DNA of 51,772 nt from Bhargavaea sp. CC-171006 (GTDB taxonomy: Bacteria > Bacillota > Bacilli > Bacillales_A > Planococcaceae): the NCBI RefSeq assembly GCF_009761675.1, contig NZ_QUZH01000025.1, forward strand, positions 1 to 51,772. Reading direction: 5' to 3'. Each line of letters starts with the position of its first letter. Positions within the stretch are counted from its first letter, which is position 1. This document shows positions 8,434 through 15,910 of this stretch, in pieces. A model generated the notes under the pieces. The model worked only from the letters and a program-made list of their open reading frames with translations. It was not told where the DNA came from and made no database searches. Both the position numbers and the translations under genes were made by a program.

Positions 8434-8452
8434 GGCGATTTATCGGCGGACT

Positions 8453-8562
8453 CTTCTCATCTGCTGGGATCACTCCCACAGGAATTAGCACCGATACAAG
8501 CATTCGCCTGCCGGTTGCCGGGCATCGTCGGGCCAGTCCCTCCGCCGCTCTGGATAAGAAGT
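8453..8562 (-). promoter_or_regulatory. SAM-I (S-box) riboswitch aptamer
   Basis: Read on the minus strand, this segment carries the conserved S-box landmarks in order: the P1 strand TTCTTATCCAGAG, GAGGGACTGGCCC (plus 8530-8542), CCCGGCAACCGG (GGCAACC at plus 8513-8519), GGTGCTAATTCC (plus 8481-8492) and the closing P1 strand GATGAGAAG (plus 8453-8461). P1 pairs over about 8 bp. A terminator with a matching antiterminator follows. Such riboswitches normally repress methionine/cysteine genes when S-adenosylmethionine is abundant. Here the next sequence downstream is the antisense of lysR, so it lacks its usual target. Candidate promoter boxes lie upstream at 8562-8591 on the minus strand. Confidence 0.95.
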
Positions 8563-8591
8563 ATAAAAGTTTTAAGTTGTTAGTTAGTCAA
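8562..8591 (-). promoter_or_regulatory. Candidate promoter of the SAM riboswitch
   Basis: TTGACT (8591-8586) is followed after 18 nt by TTTATA (8567-8562), or after 20 nt by TATACT (8565-8560). Spacing is not ideal in either reading, but the position directly before the P1 stem of the aptamer is right for a transcript that starts with the riboswitch. Confidence 0.45.
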
Positions 8592-9163
8592 ACTATTTTG
8601 TAGTTTAGCACGTTAAAGTAGATGGGTCAACGGAAGTCGGCATTAGTTAAACTTCTTTAGACATCAGTCCTATTTAACAATTCTCGCAAGCTCTGCTAAT
8701 ACCCGATCCCCTTCGTTGTCCTACATACAGCCACCGGCTCCTTCAGCCCAACCCATTCCATAGTGGGGCAGCATGTACTCGATTCCATTTTATGATATCC
8801 AGAAGTTGAACATCCCTTCCGTCAGGGACGTCTACGGCAAAAACGGCCACAGGATCGTATTTACAAGCCCTACCGGAATCCACTGCTCTTCTGCACCTGA
8901 AGGAAACCGAACAAAAGAGCGGAAACGTAAAAATGATCACCTTACAGAGTAACGAAGACAAAACACTTCCGGTATTCCGGAGGATGGATCGTCTTTTTAA
9001 TGTTTGATCACGTTCTTAATAGCTTCTCCAGAAGTACTGAAGGTACCCCCTAACCTAGGATTGTTCATCACTCGTTTTCGGAAAGCATTCATAAGGCGGG
9101 GAGTTAGGTATCGATATACTAGGTTCCCGTTTCTTCCCCCGCACGCACTAATCATCCCGATCA
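8592..9163. other. Intergenic stretch without a supported gene
   Basis: Between the riboswitch and the CDF transporter I see no gene I can support. A 59-codon plus-strand ORF (8773-8952, beginning MYSIPFYDIQKLNIPS) has no convincing ribosome-binding site and no family I recognise; it may be a gene remnant. A 60-aa minus-strand ORF (8997-9179) overlaps the end of the CDF gene and is doubtful. The part from about 9028 to 9180 can be cut into 20-25-bp pieces that weakly resemble the degenerate arrays at 18.2 and 48.9 kb. Confidence 0.4.
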
Positions 9164-10078
9164 CTAACCTTCCCCACATCCACCATCTAAGTTTACTCTC
9201 CTTCTCTCCCCTCCTGGCTCAATATGGATGAATACTTTTGTATACGGCTTTGCTTTTCGCATCTTGCTGTCAATCTCTTCGGTGATTTTATGGCTTTCAA
9301 CGACATTAAGGTGGGGATCCACCGTTATGGTCATGTCCAATAATGTCATGTTGCCGTGCATCCGGCCCTTGAGATCGCGGATTTGATCGACACCTTGTAC
9401 GGATTCCGTCAGTCGTTTGAGCATTTCTCCTTCCTCTTCATCAAATCCGTCGGTCAGCGCATAGACGGCTTCTTTAAAGATTGTGCCGGCTGCAAGTATG
9501 ACAATGATTGCGATGATGAGCGCCGTGATAGTGTCAATAATCGGAAATCCAAATATGGCACCGCCAATCCCAGCCGCTGCTCCGAAGCTGACCAGTGCGT
9601 CTGCCCGGTTGTCCTGTGCTGCTGCGTGGAGAGCCGAGCTTCCTATTTCCTTTGAGAGTCGAACATTGTATAAGTAAACCGTGTACATCACCATACCGCT
9701 GGCGAGTGCGACAATCCCAGTTAATGGAGAGGGATGACCTGCGCTACCAGCATAAATTGAGATGACCGCTCCGATCAGAATCTGAAGGCCGACCACCGCC
9801 ATAATAAATGAAGCGATGAGCGAGGCGATGGTTTCGGCACGGAGATGGCCGTATCGGTGATTTCGGTCGGGTGGTTTTTGGGATATCCTCAAACCAATCA
9901 GGACGGCAATCGAGGCAATGACATCCGTCGTATTGTTCAGTGCATCTGCCTTTAGTGCTTCTGATGCCCCCGCTATTCCAGTGAGGAATTTGACTGCGCT
10001 GAGCACTAGATAGATGGTTATGCTAAGCCATGCACCACGTTCTCCCTTTTTCAGATTTGAATAGATTTCAGTAGCCAT
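9164..10078 (-). CDS. Cation diffusion facilitator, probable Mn2+ exporter (MneP/MneS-like)
   Basis: The 304-aa CDF-family protein exports divalent cations in exchange for protons. It has six predicted membrane segments and a C-terminal cytoplasmic domain of about 80 residues. The transport site appears as NNTTD in TM2 (N48 and D52) and DNRAD (a DxxxD motif) in TM5. This Asp/Asn-rich site is typical of manganese CDFs, in contrast to the HxxxD site of zinc CDFs. The HRYGHLRAE segment after TM2 is also family-typical. The sequence resembles Bacillus manganese exporters as I remember them. The ATG follows GAGAGGCG, and it lies 37 bp downstream of the next permease gene, so co-transcription is possible. 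Confidence 0.9.
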   Translation of the reverse strand: MATEIYSNLKKGERGAWLSITIYLVLSAVKFLTGIAGASEALKADALNNTTDVIASIAVLIGLRISQKPPDRNHRYGHLRAETIASLIASFIMAVVGLQILIGAVISIYAGSAGHPSPLTGIVALASGMVMYTVYLYNVRLSKEIGSSALHAAAQDNRADALVSFGAAAGIGGAIFGFPIIDTITALIIAIIVILAAGTIFKEAVYALTDGFDEEEGEMLKRLTESVQGVDQIRDLKGRMHGNMTLLDMTITVDPHLNVVESHKITEEIDSKMRKAKPYTKVFIHIEPGGERRRVNLDGGCGEG

Positions 10079-10115
10079 TGTCTAAAGTCGCCTCTCTTTT
10101 CCGTGCAATCGAAGT

Positions 10116-11462
10116 TCATACCGCAAGCAGGAGATGCACCACATAAATCAGCATCGTATGGATTCCGATCAATAGAATGGCATAACGCAAGTTCCATTTC
10201 AGAATCACCCGATACACATTGACCTTTAATAAATTTGAGGAAATCACATTCATAGGTGCAACGGGTGAAACCACACTTCCGATAGCCCAAGCACTCAGTA
10301 AAATCATGGCAAATGTTATGTCATCGATACTGATCATCACTGGTGAAACACTGGCGAGGATAGAGCTCACAACTACAATCTGGTGGATTCCTATAAACGC
10401 AAAAGCCGAAATGAGGACAATCGTAAAGAGGATTAACAAAAATACCGAGACGTCGGCTAGCTGCTCCCAGATCAAGTTCAGATGATCCGCCACAGCGGTC
10501 CCCGACAGAACCACACTGAAAAAACCCGCAGAAAAAAACAAGGAGATTTCATTTGATTGTCTCGGAAGGATGTTCGACCGGAATTCGTCCATATCTTTAA
10601 GGAATCCTTTAAAGCGTTTCTGAAGAACACTCCAAAGAACAGAGAAAACCATCAGCGTAATAGTGACCAAGACACTGACACCTACACGAACAACAGGCTC
10701 TAGTGTGATAATCACTCCGATCAGGCCAGCGAACACTAAACTCAATTCTGTGAGCTTTCTGCCTCTGACTGCAGTTGAAGCATCAGGAAGACACACCGTC
10801 ATAGATGGCGCCTCTCTTAGTGAGAACAGTACAGTGGATAAGAGAATTTGAAAGAAACTCAATAACAGTCCATACGGCAAAAAACGGGTTATCGGAATGT
10901 CTAAATAATAGATGACCAACAGAACAGAAGCGAAATAAGGAGACCATGTATTAATTGAAGAAAAACCACGTGTATAGACTTTGGCCAAGAACTCCTTAGA
11001 CAGTTTTAATTGGTTCATCATGGAATGAATGATATGGATGGAACCCAAGTTGGTTATCGGCCCAATAAAATTAAAGAGCATCAGAAGAAATGAGAAAAAG
11101 AGCGTTATACTTCCCTTGAATGTGGCCACCAGTGAAAAGATCGCTTCATCGTACTTTCCCTGTCTGATCGGGATCGAAAGGATCGGAGCCACAATGATCA
11201 GACAAACGATGGGCATATTTTTAGTGAGCGCTTCTTCCCAGACATCCCAGCCAGCCTGCTGATTCAAGAGAATCAAAGATCCTATGGCAATCATCACTGT
11301 ACTGAACCATTTCGGGAGTTGCCTGCTGTAGATCAAACTGATCAACATCACAATCAGAGAAAGCCCGGACAATGTCCAATCGAGAAATGTGAGGGTGAGG
11401 ATTTGACTGACGAGGAACAGCACAATCATGAATAGGACAATGAAATTACTCCATGTTTTCAT
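10116..11462 (-). CDS. Polytopic membrane transporter, ion-transporter (IT) superfamily-like
   Basis: The 448-aa protein has about 11-12 hydrophobic segments. The paired motifs FNFIGPITNLGS in the first half and GSVVSPVAPMN in the second, plus the IGIHQIVVVSSIL segment, resemble the re-entrant-loop halves of IT-superfamily carriers (DcuC/CitMHS/ArsB types). I cannot name the substrate. The ATG has GGGG upstream. A terminator separates it from the upstream URO-D operon, so it belongs with the CDF gene or stands alone. An organic-acid or metal-organic-acid carrier is a fair guess only. Confidence 0.6.
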   Translation of the reverse strand: MKTWSNFIVLFMIVLFLVSQILTLTFLDWTLSGLSLIVMLISLIYSRQLPKWFSTVMIAIGSLILLNQQAGWDVWEEALTKNMPIVCLIIVAPILSIPIRQGKYDEAIFSLVATFKGSITLFFSFLLMLFNFIGPITNLGSIHIIHSMMNQLKLSKEFLAKVYTRGFSSINTWSPYFASVLLVIYYLDIPITRFLPYGLLLSFFQILLSTVLFSLREAPSMTVCLPDASTAVRGRKLTELSLVFAGLIGVIITLEPVVRVGVSVLVTITLMVFSVLWSVLQKRFKGFLKDMDEFRSNILPRQSNEISLFFSAGFFSVVLSGTAVADHLNLIWEQLADVSVFLLILFTIVLISAFAFIGIHQIVVVSSILASVSPVMISIDDITFAMILLSAWAIGSVVSPVAPMNVISSNLLKVNVYRVILKWNLRYAILLIGIHTMLIYVVHLLLAV

Positions 11463-11480
11463 GGCAGACCCCTTTACATC

Positions 11481-11517
11481 AAAAATAATGAGCTTCGTCT
11501 CAAACCGAAGCTCATTA
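11481..11517 (-). terminator. Intrinsic terminator of the gntR-ABC-URO-D operon
   Basis: A perfect 12-bp stem (11506-11517 with 11486-11497) has an 8-nt loop and is followed on the minus strand by TTTTT. It begins 9 bp after the URO-D gene stop, closing the operon that starts near 17.9 kb. Confidence 0.88.
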
Positions 11518-11525
11518 AAAGGTAA

Positions 11526-12560
11526 TTAGGCAATGACCGTTTGGACTGAAGGATAAACGGCTCTACGGGCTGCGTAAAGGCTCCTCTCAGGGGTTTCCTG
11601 GTCAATCACACAACCCGGTCCGAGAATGAGTCCCTTTCCATCGACGGCATCAATGGATTCCCGCACGTGATCTTCGATTTCTTTTACCGTTCCATCAATC
11701 AAAAGGCTATTTCTGACGAATTTATTGTTTTCATCATAATACGGAGCCTCTCGAATGCCGCCTAGCAGGCATTTATCCGTTCTCTTGCGGGCTTCCGCCA
11801 AGGAAGGGGATACCCACCGGTCATGCCAATTCAGGCAATTTACCGGATAATCGGCTATGAGATTAAACATCACCTTATCTCCGTGCATGTGTGCAATGTT
11901 CAAGAATGTCTCTTGCTGATAACTGTTGATCACCTTCAGGTCATAAGGGACGCCGAATGTCCGGTACTCTTCTTCCGTCATCAGTTCTTCGGTTGCACAT
12001 TGTGTTGCAAAGAAGAAGCCATCCACCCCTGCTTCAATATTTGCTTTCACAAAGTTGATGGTGGTTTCGGTGATGACGTCAAGTGCCTGCATGACCAGTT
12101 GCGGGTTCATTTTCATATCGAGAATCAGCCGGTCTCCTGCCAACTTTCTGGCCACAGTCAGCGGACTGAAAATGGTCTGGACAAAAGGAATTTCACCTTT
12201 CACCTCTTTGCTCACGTACTTTGCATACTGCAGCTGTTTCCCGTATGTTCCATAGATCGCAGGAAGGACTTCAAGCCTGCCCCAATCTTCAACAGTTTCA
12301 ATGCCGGGCTTCACGACTACTGGAGGGCGGTTCGGTGTGCTGTAGTACTCCACAGTTGCGCCCCAGTCTTCTACACAGTAAAGGCCGAATGGCATGAGCT
12401 TGATGAAATCAAAATCGAACTTTCGGCTTTGGGCGACTTGTGATTCGGCCAGCCCGCGCGGATTAATATCGTTTGCAGAAAGGTGCATCCAAAGACTCAT
12501 GGGCACTCGGTCGACTTCCTCATGATTCAACGCTGCTTGGATCCGCTCAAATTTATTCAT
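11526..12560 (-). CDS. Uroporphyrinogen decarboxylase (URO-D) family protein, MtaA-like methyltransferase candidate
   Basis: The 344-aa protein belongs to the URO-D superfamily branch that includes methylcobalamin:coenzyme M methyltransferases and related TIM-barrel methyl-transfer enzymes rather than HemE. The N-terminal NKFERIQAALNHEEVDRVP is typical of this branch. In MtaA-type enzymes a zinc site uses an HxC motif and a later Cys. Here the corresponding region reads HMHGD (His instead of Cys) and a later GPGCVI keeps one Cys, so zinc binding may differ. I start it at the ATG at 12560, which has AAGGAG at 9 nt; the ATG at 12566 is too close. It is the last gene of an operon with a C-S-lyase-type PLP enzyme and an amino-acid importer, which suggests methyl or sulfur metabolism (inference). 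Confidence 0.85.
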   Translation of the reverse strand: MNKFERIQAALNHEEVDRVPMSLWMHLSANDINPRGLAESQVAQSRKFDFDFIKLMPFGLYCVEDWGATVEYYSTPNRPPVVVKPGIETVEDWGRLEVLPAIYGTYGKQLQYAKYVSKEVKGEIPFVQTIFSPLTVARKLAGDRLILDMKMNPQLVMQALDVITETTINFVKANIEAGVDGFFFATQCATEELMTEEEYRTFGVPYDLKVINSYQQETFLNIAHMHGDKVMFNLIADYPVNCLNWHDRWVSPSLAEARKRTDKCLLGGIREAPYYDENNKFVRNSLLIDGTVKEIEDHVRESIDAVDGKGLILGPGCVIDQETPERSLYAARRAVYPSVQTVIA

Positions 12561-12589
12561 TTGCATCGACTCCTTCTAAAATATGATCT

Positions 12590-13282
12590 TTAATATGCCT
12601 TTCTTAGTCTCAATTCGTAACGGTTAATCAAAGCAGTGAGAATGGCGCTAATCAGCCAATAGATCAACGCTGCCGCAACAAATGCTTCCAGATACCTGAA
12701 GCTCATCGCCCCCATGATCTTCGCCTGCGCAAAGATATCGACCACTGTGATCAGGAAAGCGAGTGATAGCGCTTTGATGATAACCATATAGGAGTTCAGG
12801 AAATCCGGAAGTGCTTCCATAAGAGCTTGCGGCATAATGACACGTGACAGTGTTTGCATGAAGTTATATCCAAGAGAGTGCGCAGCTTCAATCTGACCTT
12901 CACTTACAGACATAAACGCCCCTCTGATAATCTCCGACTGAAACGCAGACATGGTGAGCGAGAAAGTCACGATGACAACAACGACGGGATTTAAATTATG
13001 GGGATTGAATTCAACCCCCACTATTTTCAGTAACAGATGTGCGATTTGCGGCAATGCATAGTACATCAGGTACAGCAGCACGACCGCAGGGGTACCTCTC
13101 AAAAAGGACTTGAACACTTTCACAACCTGTACAACGACGGGAATCCGATATTGCTGAATCAGCGCAATGACTCCTCCAAGTATTGTGGATAGGAAGAGGA
13201 TGAGAATCGCCAAAAGGAGGGTTTTGGGAACAACCATCAGAATGCCTATAAAATCTTGAGCCATTACATCAAACTTGAACAT
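12590..13282 (-). CDS. Polar amino-acid ABC transporter permease (HisM/GlnP type)
   Basis: The 230-aa membrane protein has five predicted helices and the EAA-type cytoplasmic loop around EAAHSLGYNFMQTLSRVIMPQA, the ATPase-docking motif of binding-protein-dependent permeases. It pairs with the preceding permease to form the membrane channel. I start it at the ATG at 13282, with AGAAGGGGG 7 nt upstream; a TTG two codons earlier is less likely. It begins 2 bp after the preceding permease stop, so coupling is probable. Confidence 0.93.
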   Translation of the reverse strand: MFKFDVMAQDFIGILMVVPKTLLLAILILFLSTILGGVIALIQQYRIPVVVQVVKVFKSFLRGTPAVVLLYLMYYALPQIAHLLLKIVGVEFNPHNLNPVVVVIVTFSLTMSAFQSEIIRGAFMSVSEGQIEAAHSLGYNFMQTLSRVIMPQALMEALPDFLNSYMVIIKALSLAFLITVVDIFAQAKIMGAMSFRYLEAFVAAALIYWLISAILTALINRYELRLRKAY

Positions 13283-13284
13283 AG

Positions 13285-14034
13285 TCAAACCCCCTTCTGA
13301 ACCAAGATTCTCATTTTACGTTTCGCCTTTTTCTTCGGAGCAATACCGTTGCTCAAGTTATATTTCGCTGCCCTCTTCTCAAAGATTCTTACCATCGTAT
13401 CCGCGGAGAAGGTGATTGCCCAGAAGAGAAGCGCTATTGTCAGGTAGATTTCAATTTGATGGGCACCATATGAACTCGAGATCAGAGTATTAGCAACCCC
13501 CATAATATCCGCTACACCGATCGTAAAGATAAGGGACGTATCATGAATCAGGTAGACTAGGGCATTCCCCCATCCCGGAAGTGCAATTGGAATTACTTGA
13601 GGCGCGATAATACGCGTGAATTTCTGAAAAGGGGTATAGCCGAGTCCATCTGCCGCTTCATGTTGTCCTTTTTCTACGGCAAGGTATGCCGGACGAAGTA
13701 CCTCTGATAAGTAACCTGCATTGTAAAGGGTCAGCGCCAAAACGGTAGCGGCTGCTGCACTAAAATCACTTACATGGATTCCAATCATGGACAATAGGAA
13801 CGGGAAACCGTAATACATAAGGAATAGTTGCAGGACAATTGGAACACTTCTCGTAAACGAGATGAACAGATCCATGACCTGGCTGAGGTATTTCACCTTT
13901 TTGATCCGGATTGCGGTAACCAGAATGCTCAAGCCTAAACCAAGGGCTGAGGATGCGATCAGAATGATCAGGGTTACATGAAGAACACTAAGGAGCGACG
14001 GAGTGATCTCCAGCATGTATTTAATATCGAGCAA
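13285..14034 (-). CDS. Polar amino-acid ABC transporter permease (HisQ type)
   Basis: The 249-aa permease has about five membrane helices and the conserved EAADGLGYTPFQKFTRIIAPQV loop for ATPase contact. The start appears to be TTG at 14034, because AGGAGG lies 7 nt upstream and no ATG is better placed. It forms a heteromeric channel with the next gene. It is separated from the binding-protein gene by 169 bp that contain a GC-rich hairpin, so the permeases are probably expressed at a lower level than the binding protein. Confidence 0.93.
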   Translation of the reverse strand: MLDIKYMLEITPSLLSVLHVTLIILIASSALGLGLSILVTAIRIKKVKYLSQVMDLFISFTRSVPIVLQLFLMYYGFPFLLSMIGIHVSDFSAAAATVLALTLYNAGYLSEVLRPAYLAVEKGQHEAADGLGYTPFQKFTRIIAPQVIPIALPGWGNALVYLIHDTSLIFTIGVADIMGVANTLISSSYGAHQIEIYLTIALLFWAITFSADTMVRIFEKRAAKYNLSNGIAPKKKAKRKMRILVQKGV

Positions 14035-14122
14035 GGAGCTTCCTCCTTTCCTTGGATTACAAAGTGAGTTTTTGGGTATACTAAATGCAGCTCTCTATGT
14101 CACTGGCAGAAGAGTATGGGGG

Positions 14123-14144
14123 AAGCAGGCGTGCAGGCCTGCTT
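14123..14144. repeat. Intercistronic hairpin after the binding-protein gene
   Basis: A perfect 8-bp stem AAGCAGGC/GCCTGCTT has a 6-nt loop and outer G/C-rich flanks, without a T-run on the minus strand. It lies between the abundant-type solute-binding gene and the permease genes. This position is common for mRNA-stabilising or partial-termination hairpins (inference). Confidence 0.55.
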
Positions 14145-14203
14145 GCCCATTTTCATCGTTTGATACATTTGTGCATGAATGTCCTTTGATTTTGTGTAAC
14201 TTT

Positions 14204-15019
14204 TTATTCACTGAATTCGAAGACATCCTCACCGTAGTATTTGAGGGAGAGTTCTGATAGCTTCCCTTCCTCTTTCAATTCGGCCAGCGCTTCGCTGATA
14301 TCGTCTTTGAGCGCAGCATTTTCTTCATCTTTATAAATCATAAAATACGTCGGGAATACTTCTACCGGCTCGGTGGTGACAATCTGCATATCCTGACTTT
14401 CAATAATTTCATTTTGTCCCAGGTTGGAAGGGAGGATCAGAGCATCATATTTTCCGGATTCCACTTCACGGAGCCGGTCCGCATAAGACAGACCTGCGTC
14501 TGAAGTCTGGAATTCAATCTCATGGTCAGGATTCTTTTCATTCCAACCCATAATGAAGTTAAAGACTCCACCAGTAGGGGTGGTCGGCACGATTTTCTTC
14601 CCTACCAAGTCTTTCATGTTCTCAATGTCATCAGAGTCACTCCGTTTATAGATCCGCATGAGGCTCGCACCATTATTTTCATCGGGAATCAGGTACTTCT
14701 CAGCCCTCTCCTCACTTTTGAAGAGACCCTGTGCAATCATGTCGTACTTGCCGGTATCCAAGCCGATTTCTGCAGCACTATCGGCCACTCCCACTAAATC
14801 GAACTCATAGTCTTCAAGTTTTTCATCCACAAGCCGAAGAATATCAGGCTCGTAGCCTGTCAGTTTGCCGTTCTCCTCCCAGCTCAATGGCTTGGATGTC
14901 GGTGGAACTGCTACGGTCAATGTTCGGACTCCAGCTTCATCTGTAGAAGCTTCTCCATCGCTGCAAGCACCCAAGAAAAGTAAACCCGCCAGTGTAATAA
15001 AGCTCCATTTTTTGTTCAT
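14204..15019 (-). CDS. Amino-acid ABC transporter substrate-binding lipoprotein
   Basis: The 271-aa extracytoplasmic protein has a signal peptide ending in the lipobox LGAC (Cys19), so it should be lipid-anchored. The mature part matches the bacterial type 3 solute-binding fold used for polar and sulfur amino acids, with features such as GYEPDILRLVDEKL and a lobe-II GKYDALILPSNLG. The ATG follows TAGGAGG. It is encoded right after its ATPase and before two permeases. The adjacent PLP enzyme suggests a sulfur amino acid such as cystine, a methionine derivative or an S-alkyl-cysteine (inference). Confidence 0.93.
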   Translation of the reverse strand: MNKKWSFITLAGLLFLGACSDGEASTDEAGVRTLTVAVPPTSKPLSWEENGKLTGYEPDILRLVDEKLEDYEFDLVGVADSAAEIGLDTGKYDMIAQGLFKSEERAEKYLIPDENNGASLMRIYKRSDSDDIENMKDLVGKKIVPTTPTGGVFNFIMGWNEKNPDHEIEFQTSDAGLSYADRLREVESGKYDALILPSNLGQNEIIESQDMQIVTTEPVEVFPTYFMIYKDEENAALKDDISEALAELKEEGKLSELSLKYYGEDVFEFSE

Positions 15020-15043
15020 GTTTGACCTCCTATTTAATATTAT

Positions 15044-15808
15044 TTATACATTGGCTATTGCCAGATCTTCTTCTGCTTCGTAATACTCTTTCAAGAACTG
15101 CCTTGTTCTGATATGGGTTGACTTTTCAAAAATCTCTTCCGGGGTACCCTGTTCAACAATATGACCCTGATCCATAAAGACCACTTTCGATGAAATGTTT
15201 TTAGCGAATCTCATTTCGTGCGTGACGAGCAAGATTGTCATGCCGGATCTCGCGACGTTTTCAATGACCTTAAGAACTTCTCCGACCAATTCAGGGTCAA
15301 GTGCGGATGTCGGTTCGTCGAACAGAATGACTTCCGGTTCCAATGCCAATGCCCTGGCAATGCTCACTCTCTGCTGTTGCCCTCCGGATAAGCGCGAGGG
15401 GTACATATCTTTCTTATCCAGAAGGCCTACCTTTTCCAATTCCTCGCAACTCTTCTCATAGGCCTCTTTTTTCGATTTCTTTTGGATCGCGATTTGGGCA
15501 TCCATCACATTTTCAACAACCGTCTTGTGCTTGAAGAGATTAAATTGCTGAAAGACCATGGCCGTTTTTCTCCGGAGTCTTAAAATGTCTTTTTTATTTG
15601 CAGACTTAAACTTAATGCCTACATCCGACAACATCACCTCCCCATCGCTTGGTTTTTCAAGATAATTGATAGATCTCAGTAAGGTGGTTTTACCGGTTCC
15701 GCTTGGCCCGATAAACGTGACGACTTCCCCTTTTTTGACGGTTATATCAATTCCTTTCAGCACTTCGTGATCTCCGAAAGCAACCCGTAGATTTTTGAGT
15801 GTCAGCAT
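15044..15808 (-). CDS. Amino-acid ABC transporter ATP-binding protein
   Basis: The 254-aa ATPase is of the GlnQ/HisP class. Walker A GPSGTGKTT is at 34-42, the Q-loop in VFQQFNLF at 85-92, the signature LSGGQQQR at 140-147, Walker B ILFDEP at 161-166, and the switch His in LLVTHEM. It drives uptake through the two permeases encoded downstream. The ATG has GGAGGGG upstream. A small palindrome with an adjacent T-run (15863-15885) separates it from the PLP-enzyme gene and may partly attenuate transcription. Confidence 0.95.
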   Translation of the reverse strand: MLTLKNLRVAFGDHEVLKGIDITVKKGEVVTFIGPSGTGKTTLLRSINYLEKPSDGEVMLSDVGIKFKSANKKDILRLRRKTAMVFQQFNLFKHKTVVENVMDAQIAIQKKSKKEAYEKSCEELEKVGLLDKKDMYPSRLSGGQQQRVSIARALALEPEVILFDEPTSALDPELVGEVLKVIENVARSGMTILLVTHEMRFAKNISSKVVFMDQGHIVEQGTPEEIFEKSTHIRTRQFLKEYYEAEEDLAIANV

Positions 15809-15862
15809 TCGGTCCCCTCCAGTTTTCGTTTTATGATTTAGAACATTCCGATAATTCTCTCT

Positions 15863-15885
15863 AAAAAATTTTGATTCTGAATCAA
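15863..15885 (-). terminator. Weak attenuator-like palindrome between PLP enzyme and ABC genes
   Basis: TTGATTCAGAATCAA is a 6-7-bp perfect inverted repeat with a 1-3-nt centre and is followed on the minus strand by AATTTTTT. The stem is AT-rich and short, so it would terminate poorly. It could equally be an operator. It sits in the 102-bp gap between two otherwise co-directional genes. Confidence 0.4.
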
Positions 15886-15910
15886 CATAGTCTCTCTTGA
15901 CGGTACGAGT

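Noticed and set aside
8773-8952. 59-codon plus-strand ORF downstream of lysR
   Set aside because: It has only a weak GGGG upstream and a stop close before the ATG, and I recognise no family. It could be a gene remnant but cannot be supported.
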